Positions 9,016 to 17,095 of a stretch of DNA of 64,000 nucleotides are shown piece by piece. A model generated the notes under the pieces. That model was not told where the DNA came from. It saw only the letters and a list, made by a program, of their open reading frames with translations, and did not search any database. Positions within the stretch are counted from its first letter, which is position 1; each line of letters begins with the position of its first letter. A program made the translations under genes and the position numbers. The stretch is from Terasakiella sp. SH-1. GTDB taxonomy: Bacteria; Pseudomonadota; Alphaproteobacteria; Rhodospirillales; Terasakiellaceae. The stretch is from NCBI RefSeq assembly GCF_004564135.1, contig NZ_CP038255.1, positions 2,467,501 through 2,531,500 of the forward strand, given 5' to 3'.

Positions 9016-9783
9016 ATGTCTAAAAATGAAGATGCCTTGCTTGCACGCATCCAAAACAACGAAAAGCTGACAGCAAAAGATGAACTATCGTCTGGATATA
9101 AAGGTGAATTACGCCGTCTGATGGTGACTTTTGTTGATTCTGAACTCGCAGGGGCCGCAGGTTTTGTCGATATCATCAACAAAGCACCCGGCATTCGTGA
9201 GCGTCGCGCAGCTGCCCGAATCGTTTCAGAAAAATTCGAACATGCCCATCGTATCCTCGAAATGCTGGAAGATTTCGGTGTCAATACAGACCTTTATGTT
9301 CAGTCCCACCCATGGGATGCACGCCTGTCACGTACCCTTGATCTGGGCAACCGCCGCATCAGTGGCGACAAACGCCTCAATGTCCTGCATTACCCATATG
9401 AAGGTTGGCTCGATTCGGTTGTCATGAACATGTTGATGGGTCTGGCGTCCTCTATTCAGCTGGAAGAAATTTCCCATTGCTCCTACGCCCCACTGGCCGC
9501 AGCCATGGGTGAAATCGCCGCTGTAGAGGCCGAACATGCCGAACTGGGACGCAAGGGTTTAGCCAAAGCCATTGAAAATGGCTATAGCTTGGAAGCCGCT
9601 CAAGCCAGCGTAGATTACTGGTACAGCCGCGTTGCTGCCACATTTGGTAAAAGCGATTCCCAACATTTTGACCAAGGGAAAGCCTATGGCCTGCGTCGCA
9701 CGCCCAATGCGGACCTGTTGGCAAAATGGGAAAGCCGCATTGCCGAACAGCTCGCCCGTATCGGCCTGGAAGCACGCGACTAA
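9016..9783 (+). CDS. Ferritin-like diiron protein of the PaaA/PaaC superfamily (oxygenase subunit candidate)
   Basis: 255 residues, all-helical and related to the phenylacetyl-CoA epoxidase subunits PaaA/PaaC (COG3396 type), but far diverged. A complete set of carboxylate-bridged diiron ligands can be picked out: E43 (DSELAG), E75-x-x-H78 (FEHAH), E150 or E151 (QLEEISH) and E171-x-x-H174 (VEAEHAELG). In the classical complex PaaC is metal-free, so ligands here suggest a catalytic subunit or an independent oxygenase. It is the first gene of the paaF-K unit, 67 bases before paaF, with RBS GAGAGGA before the ATG. Substrate phenylacetyl-CoA is inferred from context only. Confidence 0.75.
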   Translation: MSKNEDALLARIQNNEKLTAKDELSSGYKGELRRLMVTFVDSELAGAAGFVDIINKAPGIRERRAAARIVSEKFEHAHRILEMLEDFGVNTDLYVQSHPWDARLSRTLDLGNRRISGDKRLNVLHYPYEGWLDSVVMNMLMGLASSIQLEEISHCSYAPLAAAMGEIAAVEAEHAELGRKGLAKAIENGYSLEAAQASVDYWYSRVAATFGKSDSQHFDQGKAYGLRRTPNADLLAKWESRIAEQLARIGLEARD

Positions 9784-9819
9784 CCAAACTTATCATTTTC
9801 ATACGATACTATAACTTTT

Positions 9820-9836
9820 GTGTATCATATTAAAAT
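9820..9836. promoter_or_regulatory. 17-base motif identical to half of the paaA-side PaaX box
   Basis: GTGTATCATATTAAAAT occurs here, just upstream of paaF, and identically at 24285-24301 where it forms the right arm of the palindrome before the second diiron gene. No TGATAC arm at N27 is present here; a CGATAC lies 12 bases upstream. It may be a half operator or a degenerate box giving paaF its own promoter. Confidence 0.45.
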
Positions 9837-9850
9837 AACAGGAGCCCAAA

Positions 9851-10654
9851 GTGGCCGAACGCCTTCCCCCCTATCTGGATGGCTGTGAGGATGTGTTGAC
9901 ATCACTGGATGATGCCCACGTCCTCACCATCCGCATCAATCGCCCCAAGGCACGCAACGCCTTGCGCACCCAGCTGTTAAAAGAACTTTCTGAGGTCTTG
10001 GGCAAAGCCACCCATGATGATGCCGTGCGTGCTGTTGTGCTTACAGGCGGTGACAAAGTCTTTGCCGCCGGGGCTGACATTACGGAAATGGCTGATAAAA
10101 CGCCTGTGGATGTGATGAATGATCCGCGTGCGGCTTATTGGCTCGCCATTCGTAATTTTCCCAAACCCATGATCGGAGCGGTTAATGGCTTCTGTTTGGG
10201 TGGGGGCAATGAACTCGCCATGCATTGCGATGTGTTGATTGCGGGCACATCCGCCCAATTCGGCCAGCCGGAAATCAACCTTGGTATCATCCCCGGTGCA
10301 GGGGGAACACAGCGCCTCACCCAGATGATCGGAAAATCCAAGGCGATGAAGCTCGTCTTATCCGGTCAGTTTATGTCCGCAAATGAAGCTGAACGCGCCG
10401 GACTGGTTGGCGAAGTGTGTGAACCCGAACTGACCATTGAAAAGGCCACAGCCCTTGCCAAGTTAATTGCAAGCAAGCCCCCGGTGGCCGCACGTTTGGC
10501 AAAAGAATCCGTACTTAAGGCAAGTGATGCCATGCTGCATGAAGGCATGGCGTTTGAGCGTCGTTCTTTCACCACGCTCTTTGCCACCGAAGATAAACAG
10601 GAAGGCGTCAGCGCCTTCATGGAAAAAAGAAAACCTACGTTTAAAGGACGTTAA
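9851..10654 (+). CDS. paaF: 2,3-dehydroadipyl-CoA hydratase PaaF (enoyl-CoA hydratase)
   Basis: 267 residues of the crotonase family. The oxyanion-hole segments are FAAGADITEMA (about 74-84) and NGFCLGGGNELAMHCD (about 115-130); the catalytic Glu pair is visible in GQPEINLGIIPGAGGTQRL (about 138-156). PaaF hydrates 2,3-didehydroadipyl-CoA to 3-hydroxyadipyl-CoA. The start is GTG at 9851, chosen because GGAG (9841-9844) is well placed before it and no ATG fits the family's N-terminus. Followed by paaG after 4 bases. An N-terminal extension of about 12 residues (AERLPPYLDGCED) precedes the fold. Confidence 0.85.
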   Translation: MAERLPPYLDGCEDVLTSLDDAHVLTIRINRPKARNALRTQLLKELSEVLGKATHDDAVRAVVLTGGDKVFAAGADITEMADKTPVDVMNDPRAAYWLAIRNFPKPMIGAVNGFCLGGGNELAMHCDVLIAGTSAQFGQPEINLGIIPGAGGTQRLTQMIGKSKAMKLVLSGQFMSANEAERAGLVGEVCEPELTIEKATALAKLIASKPPVAARLAKESVLKASDAMLHEGMAFERRSFTTLFATEDKQEGVSAFMEKRKPTFKGR

Positions 10655-10658
10655 AACC

Positions 10659-11450
10659 ATGAGTTTCGAAACCATTCTTTTTGAAAAGAAAGACGGCTAC
10701 GCCAAAATCACCCTCAACCGCCCGGATGTGCTCAACAGCTTTAATGAAGTCATGCATATGGAATTGCGCGATGCGTTGAAAAGCTGCCAAAAAGATGAAG
10801 AGGTGCGCGCCATTTTGCTAACAGCCGCAGGTCGTGGTTTCTGTGCGGGCCAAGATTTGGGGGACCGTGCCGTAACAGGGGATGAAGGCCCGCGTGACCT
10901 TTCCCAAACCATTGAGAAATTCTACAACCCGCTGGTGCGCCTGATCCAGTCTATTGAAAAGCCTGTTGTCTGTGCCGTCAATGGTGTGGCCGCAGGCGCA
11001 GGTGCCAATATCGCCCTTGCCTGTGACATTGTTTATGCTGCCCAAAGTGCCAGCTTCATTCAGGCATTTTGTAAAATCGGTCTGGTACCAGATAGTGGCG
11101 GCACATGGTCCTTGCCGAACCTAGTTGGGATGGCGCGGGCTAAAGCCCTTGCCATGCTCGGAGATAAAGTATCTGCCACACAAGCCGAAGAATGGGGCAT
11201 GATCTGGAAATGTGTCGATAATGACGCCCTGATGGAAACAACCGAAGAATTGTGCGCACAACTCGCCCAAGCCCCGACATTCGGTCTTGGCCTGATCAAA
11301 CGTGCCATGAATGCAGCACCAACAAATACCATGGATCAGCAGCTTGATCTGGAACGAGACCTTCAAAAAATGGCAGGTTTCAGCGATGATTACAAAGAAG
11401 GTGTGAATGCCTTCTTGGAAAAACGCAAACCGAACTTTACAGGAAAATAA
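10659..11450 (+). CDS. paaG: 1,2-epoxyphenylacetyl-CoA isomerase PaaG
   Basis: 263 residues, crotonase fold. PaaG converts the ring-1,2-epoxide of phenylacetyl-CoA to the oxepin-CoA and later shifts a double bond. Family features are GRGFCAGQDLGDR (about 60-72), where the Asp replaces the hydratase Glu, NGVAAGAGANIALACD (about 107-122) and KIGLVPDSGGTWSLP (about 135-149, with Asp again). The start ATG at 10659 follows AAAGGA; the open frame runs further upstream inside paaF but the family begins here. Tightly packed between paaF and paaH. Its presence supports an epoxide-type ring attack in this organism. Confidence 0.9.
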   Translation: MSFETILFEKKDGYAKITLNRPDVLNSFNEVMHMELRDALKSCQKDEEVRAILLTAAGRGFCAGQDLGDRAVTGDEGPRDLSQTIEKFYNPLVRLIQSIEKPVVCAVNGVAAGAGANIALACDIVYAAQSASFIQAFCKIGLVPDSGGTWSLPNLVGMARAKALAMLGDKVSATQAEEWGMIWKCVDNDALMETTEELCAQLAQAPTFGLGLIKRAMNAAPTNTMDQQLDLERDLQKMAGFSDDYKEGVNAFLEKRKPNFTGK

Positions 11451-11451
11451 A

Positions 11452-12993
11452 ATGGCTGCCCTTTCTTCTTCAGATACAGTCGCCGTTATCGGTGCCGGAA
11501 CCATGGGGGCCGGCATCGCACAGGTCGCGGCCAAGGCCGGTCACCCGGTTCTTCTTTTTGATGCCATGATGGGTGCTGCCCAGGTTGGTAAGGATAAAAC
11601 CGCCAAGGGCCTGTCCAGACTTGTTGAAAAAGGCAAGATGACCCAAGACGATGTGGATGCGCTTTTGGATCGCATCAGTGTCGTGGAAAAACTGGAAGAC
11701 CTTGCCCCGGCCAAACTGGTGATCGAAGCCATTGTTGAAAACATCGACATCAAACAAGACGTCTTTGGCAAACTGGAAGAGATTTGTTCTGAAGATACCA
11801 TTATGGCTTCTAATACCTCGTCCATCTCATTAACGGCGATTGGTGCGAAACTGAAACGATCCAGTAACTTAGCTGGCATGCATTTCTTCAACCCGGCACC
11901 GATTATGCAACTGGTGGAGGTCATCTCCGGGCTTACAACTTCAAAAGAAGTTGCTGATTGCCTATACGAAACAAGCCTTGCCTGGGGTAAGAAACCTGTC
12001 CATGCCAAGTCCACACCGGGCTTTATCGTTAACCGTGTTGCCCGCCCCTTTTATGCCGAGGCTCTGCGCGTTGTTGAAGAAGGCGGTGCTGATGTGGTGA
12101 CACTCGATACGTTATTGAAACAATCGGGTGGTTTTCGCATGGGACCGTTTGAGCTCATGGACCTGATCGGTCATGATGTGAACTATGCAGTGACCACCAC
12201 GACCTTTGCCCAATTCTATAATGATCCACGCTTCCTGCCCTCTCTTGTTCAAAAAGAACTGGTTGATGGTGGCTTGTTGGGTCGCAAGACCGGGCGTGGT
12301 TTTTATGATTATGGCGCTGATGCAGAACAACCTGTGGCCCAGACCGCCTCACAAGGGTTGAAACCGGGTAAAGTCATTATCGAAGGTGATCTTGGTCCAG
12401 CCGAACCCCTCGTGCAGCGCATGATGGATTCCGGCCTTGATGTGGAACGCATCGAGATGGAAGACAGTATGGCAGACCGTATCACCATCGGTCATACCCA
12501 CCTCATGCTGACACCGGGTGTGCTGGCAACCGAACTGGAAGCCTCCCTGCCCTTGGGTGAAGATAACGAAGCCCTTGTTCTGTTTGATCTTTCCATTGAT
12601 TTCGCCACAACTGAACGTATCGCCATTGCCCCCTCAGAAACAGCCGATGACGAACATGTGAGCGAGGCTTGCGGCTTCTTCCAAGCACTGGGTATTGAGG
12701 TTTCTGTCATGCAGGATGTCCCCGGCCTGATCAATGCGCGCACCATCGCGATGATCATCAACGAAGCAGCTGATACGGTTTATAAGCAGGTCTGTTCTGT
12801 TCAAGACGTGGACCTCGCCATGCAAAAAGGTGTGAATTACCCGAAAGGACCACTGGCCTGGGCCGATGAGATTGGACCAGATTATATCGCCAGTGTGATT
12901 GAAAATCTGGGTCGCACGTACGGCGAAGATCGTTATCGCACCAGCCTGTTGCTGCGCCGAAAAGTCAATGCGGGGAAATATTTCCATGACTGA
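11452..12993 (+). CDS. paaH: 3-hydroxyadipyl-CoA dehydrogenase PaaH
   Basis: 513 residues. NAD-dependent oxidation of 3-hydroxyadipyl-CoA to 3-oxoadipyl-CoA. N-terminal Rossmann fold with AVIGAGTMGAGIAQVAA (about 11-27), catalytic His in GMHFFNPAPIMQLVEV (about 142-157), then two 3HCDH C-terminal domains (about 185-285 and 400-505). This double C-domain length is typical of PaaH-type enzymes. Start ATG at 11452 lies one base after the paaG stop with AGGAAA before it. Its stop overlaps the paaI start by 8 bases, so translation is coupled. Confidence 0.9.
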   Translation: MAALSSSDTVAVIGAGTMGAGIAQVAAKAGHPVLLFDAMMGAAQVGKDKTAKGLSRLVEKGKMTQDDVDALLDRISVVEKLEDLAPAKLVIEAIVENIDIKQDVFGKLEEICSEDTIMASNTSSISLTAIGAKLKRSSNLAGMHFFNPAPIMQLVEVISGLTTSKEVADCLYETSLAWGKKPVHAKSTPGFIVNRVARPFYAEALRVVEEGGADVVTLDTLLKQSGGFRMGPFELMDLIGHDVNYAVTTTTFAQFYNDPRFLPSLVQKELVDGGLLGRKTGRGFYDYGADAEQPVAQTASQGLKPGKVIIEGDLGPAEPLVQRMMDSGLDVERIEMEDSMADRITIGHTHLMLTPGVLATELEASLPLGEDNEALVLFDLSIDFATTERIAIAPSETADDEHVSEACGFFQALGIEVSVMQDVPGLINARTIAMIINEAADTVYKQVCSVQDVDLAMQKGVNYPKGPLAWADEIGPDYIASVIENLGRTYGEDRYRTSLLLRRKVNAGKYFHD

Positions 12994-13408
12994 TCTGGCC
13001 CAACAAACCAAGGACGCCATGTTCGCCACAGACGAAATGGCCCAAGCCATGGGGATTGAGATTATCGAAGTCGCACCGGGCTATGCCAAAGGCACCATGA
13101 CGGTGCGCAAAAATATGCTCAATGGCTTTCATATGACTCATGGCGGGGCGACTTTTGCCTTGGCCGACACCATCTTTGCCTATGCATGTAACACCTACAA
13201 CAAAGTTACGGTGGCATCAGGATGTGACATTACCTACTCGGGTCCCTCTTATGAAGGTGATGTCCTGACAGCCGAAGCGAAAGAAACCATCTTGATGGGT
13301 CGTTCCGGCATTTATGATGTCACCGTTACCAAACAGGACGGAACAGTCGTTGCCCTGTTCCGTGGACGTTCAAGAACTATTTCCGGGGAAATAATTAAAA
13401 ATGACTGA
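12986..13408 (+). CDS. paaI: Hydroxyphenylacetyl-CoA thioesterase PaaI
   Basis: 140 residues, hotdog fold. PaaI hydrolyses stalled CoA thioesters of the pathway. The family signature NGFHMTHGGATFALADT (about 46-62), with the HGG turn and catalytic Asp, is intact. I chose ATG at 12986 rather than the longer open frame from 12899 because MTDLAQQTKDAMF matches the family N-terminus; the start then lies within the last codons of paaH. Its TGA overlaps the ATG of paaJ by 8 bases. Confidence 0.9.
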   Translation: MTDLAQQTKDAMFATDEMAQAMGIEIIEVAPGYAKGTMTVRKNMLNGFHMTHGGATFALADTIFAYACNTYNKVTVASGCDITYSGPSYEGDVLTAEAKETILMGRSGIYDVTVTKQDGTVVALFRGRSRTISGEIIKND

Positions 13409-14606
13409 GGCTTATATCATTGATGCCATTCGCACACCCATTGGCCGTTATGGCGGGGCACTATCCAAAGTTCGCGCCGATGACCTGGGTGCCGTGCCGA
13501 TGAAAGCACTGATGGAACGCAACCCGAATGTGGATTGGTCCAAAATTGACGATGTGATCTATGGCTGTGCCAATCAGGCAGGTGAAGATAACCGTAATGT
13601 GGCGCGTATGTCCTCCCTTCTGGCAGGGCTACCAACCGATGTGCCGGGAACAACGGTCAACCGCCTGTGTGGTTCCGGTATGGATGCGGTTGGACTGGCC
13701 GCACGTTCCATCAAAGCAGGGGATTGCGATTTGATCATTGCTGGCGGCGTGGAAAGCATGTCGCGTGCCCCCTTTGTGATGCCAAAAGCTGAAAGCGCCT
13801 TTTCACGGGCCAATGCGGTTTATGACACCACAATTGGCTGGCGTTTTGTCAACAAGATGATGGACAAGCAATATGGTACAGATTCCATGCCCGAAACGGC
13901 GGAAAATGTGGCCGAAGATTTCAACGTGTCACGCGAAGACCAGGATGCCTTCGCCCTTCATTCCCAGCAAAAAACACAGGCTGCGCAAGACGCTGGCCGT
14001 CTGGCTGAAGAAATTTGCCCAGTCACAATTCCTCAGCGCAAAGGCGGTCCCAAGATTGTGGACACCGACGAACACCCACGTGGGGACACCACTATGGAAA
14101 CACTGGCGGGCCTGCGCGCCCCGTTTCGTGAAGGCGGTTCCGTCACCGCAGGCAATGCATCCGGGGTCAATGACGGGGCTTGTGCCTTGTTAATGGCGTC
14201 CAAGGAAACAGCCGAACAAACGGGCATGAAGCCACGTGCACGTGTCATTGCCATGGCAACCGCAGGGGTTGAGCCCCGCATCATGGGCATTGGGCCAGCT
14301 CCGGCCTCTAAAAAGGTGTTGGCAATAGCAGGTCTGTCTATCGAAGACATGGATGTGATTGAACTTAATGAAGCCTTTGCCTCACAAGGATTGGCCGTGC
14401 TGCGTGAGCTGGGTGTGGCTGATGATGACGCCCGTGTGAACCCCAATGGCGGGGCGATCTCGCTGGGCCATCCGCTGGGCATGAGCGGGGCGCGGTTAAT
14501 CACAACTGCCCTTTATGAATTAGAAAGAAGACAAGGCCGTTACGCACTATGTACAATGTGTATTGGTGTTGGACAAGGTATCGCAACTATTATTGAACGT
14601 GTATAA
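13401..14606 (+). CDS. paaJ: 3-oxoadipyl-CoA / 3-oxo-5,6-dehydrosuberyl-CoA thiolase PaaJ
   Basis: 401 residues of the thiolase family, cleaving 3-oxoadipyl-CoA to succinyl-CoA and acetyl-CoA and the earlier C8 intermediate. Catalytic residues: nucleophilic Cys in NRLCGSGMDAVG (about 87-98), NEAFASQ (about 326-332), GHPLGMSGAR (about 355-364) and the second Cys in CTMCIGVGQG (about 385-394). The beta-ketoadipate-type thiolases PcaF and PaaJ are nearly alike; the operon decides for PaaJ. Start overlaps the paaI stop. Confidence 0.9.
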   Translation: MTEAYIIDAIRTPIGRYGGALSKVRADDLGAVPMKALMERNPNVDWSKIDDVIYGCANQAGEDNRNVARMSSLLAGLPTDVPGTTVNRLCGSGMDAVGLAARSIKAGDCDLIIAGGVESMSRAPFVMPKAESAFSRANAVYDTTIGWRFVNKMMDKQYGTDSMPETAENVAEDFNVSREDQDAFALHSQQKTQAAQDAGRLAEEICPVTIPQRKGGPKIVDTDEHPRGDTTMETLAGLRAPFREGGSVTAGNASGVNDGACALLMASKETAEQTGMKPRARVIAMATAGVEPRIMGIGPAPASKKVLAIAGLSIEDMDVIELNEAFASQGLAVLRELGVADDDARVNPNGGAISLGHPLGMSGARLITTALYELERRQGRYALCTMCIGVGQGIATIIERV

Positions 14607-14645
14607 AACACGACAAAACAGGGAACGTTTGGGAGATTTTTAAAG

Positions 14646-15950
14646 ATGCAAAAAACTGATGTGCCGTTGATTGGCGAATTGGACCCGATTGAAAAGGCAA
14701 GCGTGGATGAACTGCGTAGCTTGCAATTCAAGCGTATGAAATGGTCCTTGGAACATGCTTACCAGAATGTGGCCTATTACCGGGCAAAATGTGAAGATGC
14801 GCAAGTTCACCCCGATGATTTAAAACATCTGGATGACTTGGCAAAATTCCCCTTCACCACCAAGGAAGACCTGCGCAAAGCCTATCCCTTTGATAGCTTC
14901 GCCGTCCCCATGGAAGAAGTGGTTCGTGTCCATGCCTCATCAGGGACCACAGGCAAACCAACTGTGGTAGGCTATACCCGTCAGGACTTGAAAGTCTGGG
15001 CCGGTGTGGTTGCACGCTCGTTGCGTGCAGCTGGGGTATCGCATCATGATCGTGTGCATGTAGCTTATGGCTATGGCCTGTTTACAGGGGGCCTTGGTGC
15101 CCATTATGGTGCAGAAGAACTGGGCTGTACCGTCATCCCCATGTCAGGGGGCCAAACCGAAAAGCAGGTTCAGCTCATCCGTGATTTTGACCCGGATGTC
15201 ATCATGGTGACACCGTCTTATATGCTGGTCATCGCTGATGAGATGGAACGTCAAGGTCTTGACCCACGCGAGATCAAGCTACGTGCGGGTATTTTTGGGG
15301 CAGAACCCTGGACGAATAAGATGCGCGATGAAATGGAAAGCCGCTTGGGTATTGATTGTCTCGATATCTATGGCCTGTCCGAAGTCATCGGGCCGGGTGT
15401 CGCACAGGAATGTCTGGAAACCAAAGACGGCCCAACCATCTGGGAAGATCATTTCTACCCGGAAATTGTTGATGATCAATTCAACCCGGTCGCTGATGGG
15501 GAAATGGGCGAGATGGTCTTTACCTCGCTGACCAAAGAAGCCATGCCGGTCATTCGTTATCGCACCAAAGATTTGACCCGTTTGTTACCGGGTACCGCAC
15601 GCACTATGCGTCGCTTTGACAAGATCACTGGGCGATCTGATGATATGATGATCATTCGCGGTGTAAATGTCTTCCCCACACAGATTGAGGAACAAATCCT
15701 GCGCGATAATCGCCTGAGCCCGCATTACCACCTGATCCTGACCCGTGATGGTCACTTGGATAAGCTGGCCGTTCAGGTCGAACGTAATGAAGCGGGCACC
15801 ACCCACGATGAGGATATCAAGAAAGCCCTGTCCCATCACATTAAGTCCTATATCGGCATTTCCACCAAGATTGAAGTGCTGGAACCCGGTGCCATCCCGC
15901 GCTCTCAAGGCAAGGCGGTCCGGGTCACTGATAATCGACCCAAAGAATAA
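14646..15950 (+). CDS. paaK: Phenylacetate-CoA ligase PaaK
   Basis: 434 residues, adenylate-forming enzyme that activates phenylacetate with ATP and CoA. P-loop-like VHASSGTTGKPTVVGYT (about 97-113), YGLSEVIGPGVAQE (about 240-253) and GRSDDMMIIRGVNVFPTQIE (about 330-349) match the PaaK family, and the C-terminal lid ends in GKAVRVTDNR. Length is standard. It is the last gene of the paaF-K unit and is followed after 10 bases by a strong terminator. Confidence 0.92.
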   Translation: MQKTDVPLIGELDPIEKASVDELRSLQFKRMKWSLEHAYQNVAYYRAKCEDAQVHPDDLKHLDDLAKFPFTTKEDLRKAYPFDSFAVPMEEVVRVHASSGTTGKPTVVGYTRQDLKVWAGVVARSLRAAGVSHHDRVHVAYGYGLFTGGLGAHYGAEELGCTVIPMSGGQTEKQVQLIRDFDPDVIMVTPSYMLVIADEMERQGLDPREIKLRAGIFGAEPWTNKMRDEMESRLGIDCLDIYGLSEVIGPGVAQECLETKDGPTIWEDHFYPEIVDDQFNPVADGEMGEMVFTSLTKEAMPVIRYRTKDLTRLLPGTARTMRRFDKITGRSDDMMIIRGVNVFPTQIEEQILRDNRLSPHYHLILTRDGHLDKLAVQVERNEAGTTHDEDIKKALSHHIKSYIGISTKIEVLEPGAIPRSQGKAVRVTDNRPKE

Positions 15951-15960
15951 ACAAACCAAA

Positions 15961-15996
15961 AGCCCCGGCGGAAATTTCCAGCCGGGGCTTTTTTTA
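15961..15996 (+). terminator. Rho-independent terminator after paaK
   Basis: A 9-bp GC stem AGCCCCGGC / GCCGGGGCT with an 11-base loop, followed by a run of eight T. Ends the diiron-paaFGHIJK unit. Confidence 0.9.
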
Positions 15997-16003
15997 TTAT
16001 TTT

Positions 16004-16065
16004 GTCGACCTCACGGATGCGGGGACCTTTTGAACAAAGAGATTCCCGATCAAGTTGGGAATGAC
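16004..16065. repeat. Paired palindromic intergenic repeat, copy 3
   Basis: Same layout as copies 1 and 2: GTCGACCTCACGGATGCGGGG and TTCCCGATCAAGTTGGGAA with GATGAC-like ends. It lies in the convergent gap between paaK and the small gene at 16078. Slightly more diverged (GTTGGGAATGAC) than the others. Confidence 0.75.
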
Positions 16066-16077
16066 AGACTTTTATAG

Positions 16078-16260
16078 TCACAAGTCTGCTTTTTTCTTCA
16101 AAATCAGTTCATTCGTTTTAGAGGCGGCTGTTTCCATCAGGATCAAAGAGCCAAAACTGCCTGCAATCGCAATTGGCAGGCCAATTGGACCTGCGGCCAC
16201 CGCTGCCTTTGTCACCCCTGCCAAAGCCAGTTTAATGGAAGCTAATTCTAATAAAGCCAT
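16078..16260 (-). CDS. Small hydrophobic Ala/Gly-rich protein, 60 residues, unknown
   Basis: A 60-residue ORF with AGGGTAG before its ATG. The middle (about residues 9-43) is an almost uncharged Ala/Gly/Leu/Ile stretch with GPIGLPIAIAGSFGS, which could be one long or two short membrane helices, and the end is KKKADL. No family recognised. It lies alone between the paaK terminator and the hemerythrin gene's terminator. Real but uncertain. Confidence 0.45.
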   Translation of the reverse strand: MALLELASIKLALAGVTKAAVAAGPIGLPIAIAGSFGSLILMETAASKTNELILKKKADL

Positions 16261-16389
16261 CTACTACCCTCTTTTTATTGTTTTATCAATCCAACCCACC
16301 TTGCCCAACTTGTAATTGTGACAGGGGGGGGTATCTCGCAGGTTTCAGTGTCCTGCTTTTACCCCAAAGAGTCAATTATCCAGACGGGT

Positions 16390-16421
16390 AAAAAAAGGGC
16401 CGGGACTTTTAACAAGCCCCG
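16390..16421 (-). terminator. Terminator after the hemerythrin gene
   Basis: On the minus strand stem CGGGGCTT / AAGTCCCG (one mismatch) with a 5-base loop, then GCCC and a T7 run (16390-16396). It lies 63 bases beyond the hemerythrin stop. Confidence 0.55.
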
Positions 16422-16483
16422 ACCACCAGTATTAGGCCGCCTTTGGAAGGCATCTGCTCTCGACAGCCTAGGAGAACCTCTTT

Positions 16484-17077
16484 TTACGACCGACGCCCAC
16501 CCAAACCAATGGGTGCCGGGGCGAGGAAGGTAATATCAGACAATAGCTTTCTAAACTTGTTTTTGGGAACATCACCAAAAAGCGGATCTTCGTTATTGGT
16601 GAAAGCCTCTTCAATCGGTGCCCAGTCTTCTGCATCCAGAACCCGTTCAGCCAGAGGGATCACCACATTATCTTCCAGTTTCATATGTTCGCGGTGTGCT
16701 GTTAGATAATCCTTGAGCACATCCACAACCTTTTCAACCTCACCGGGATGTTTATCCTTCATCGCCTGAATATGAATTTCCAAACGCTTGCGATGTTCCA
16801 CACCCTTTTTATGTTGCTCCTGAAGCTCCATGATCACATCATTGGCTTCAGATGTTTTTTTCAACAAGGCCGGGAAAAGATATTCATCTTCTTTCGGGTG
16901 GTGCATGGTATCGACGAATTCTTCGATATAGGTCATGATCTTTTCAATCAGCTCATAATCTACATCCGTTGATTTCAATCGACCGGATTCAAGATCCAGC
17001 ACCAGTTGGTTCAGAACATGTAAAACCGTATTCAGGCTTAAATGTTCCCGCTTCATAATGTTGATGGCTTTGGTCAT
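16484..17077 (-). CDS. Hemerythrin HHE-domain protein
   Basis: 197 residues, helical. Four-helix hemerythrin-like pattern with iron-ligand candidates in IMKREHLSLN (His 11 region), MHHPKEDEYLFP (HxxxE, about 59-70), HRKRLEIH (about 94-101) and LTAHREHMKLEDNVVIP (HxxxE, about 127-143). Such proteins bind O2 or NO or act as redox sensors in the cytoplasm. It sits at the 3' end of the minus-strand unit that begins with a diiron oxygenase-like gene, so an O2-handling role for the phenylacetate pathway is possible but unproven. RBS GGAGGT precedes the ATG. Confidence 0.85.
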   Translation of the reverse strand: MTKAINIMKREHLSLNTVLHVLNQLVLDLESGRLKSTDVDYELIEKIMTYIEEFVDTMHHPKEDEYLFPALLKKTSEANDVIMELQEQHKKGVEHRKRLEIHIQAMKDKHPGEVEKVVDVLKDYLTAHREHMKLEDNVVIPLAERVLDAEDWAPIEEAFTNNEDPLFGDVPKNKFRKLLSDITFLAPAPIGLGGRRS

Positions 17078-17095
17078 AAGTGACCTCCAATCTTC

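Noticed and set aside
9016-9783. Benzoyl-CoA epoxidase BoxB
   Set aside because: BoxB is about 470 residues and comes with BoxA and BoxC; the gene context here is phenylacetate-specific (paaG, paaK, paaX).
16318-16533. 71-codon frame in the gap before the hemerythrin gene
   Set aside because: Runs through the hemerythrin terminator and into its 3' end; no ribosome site.
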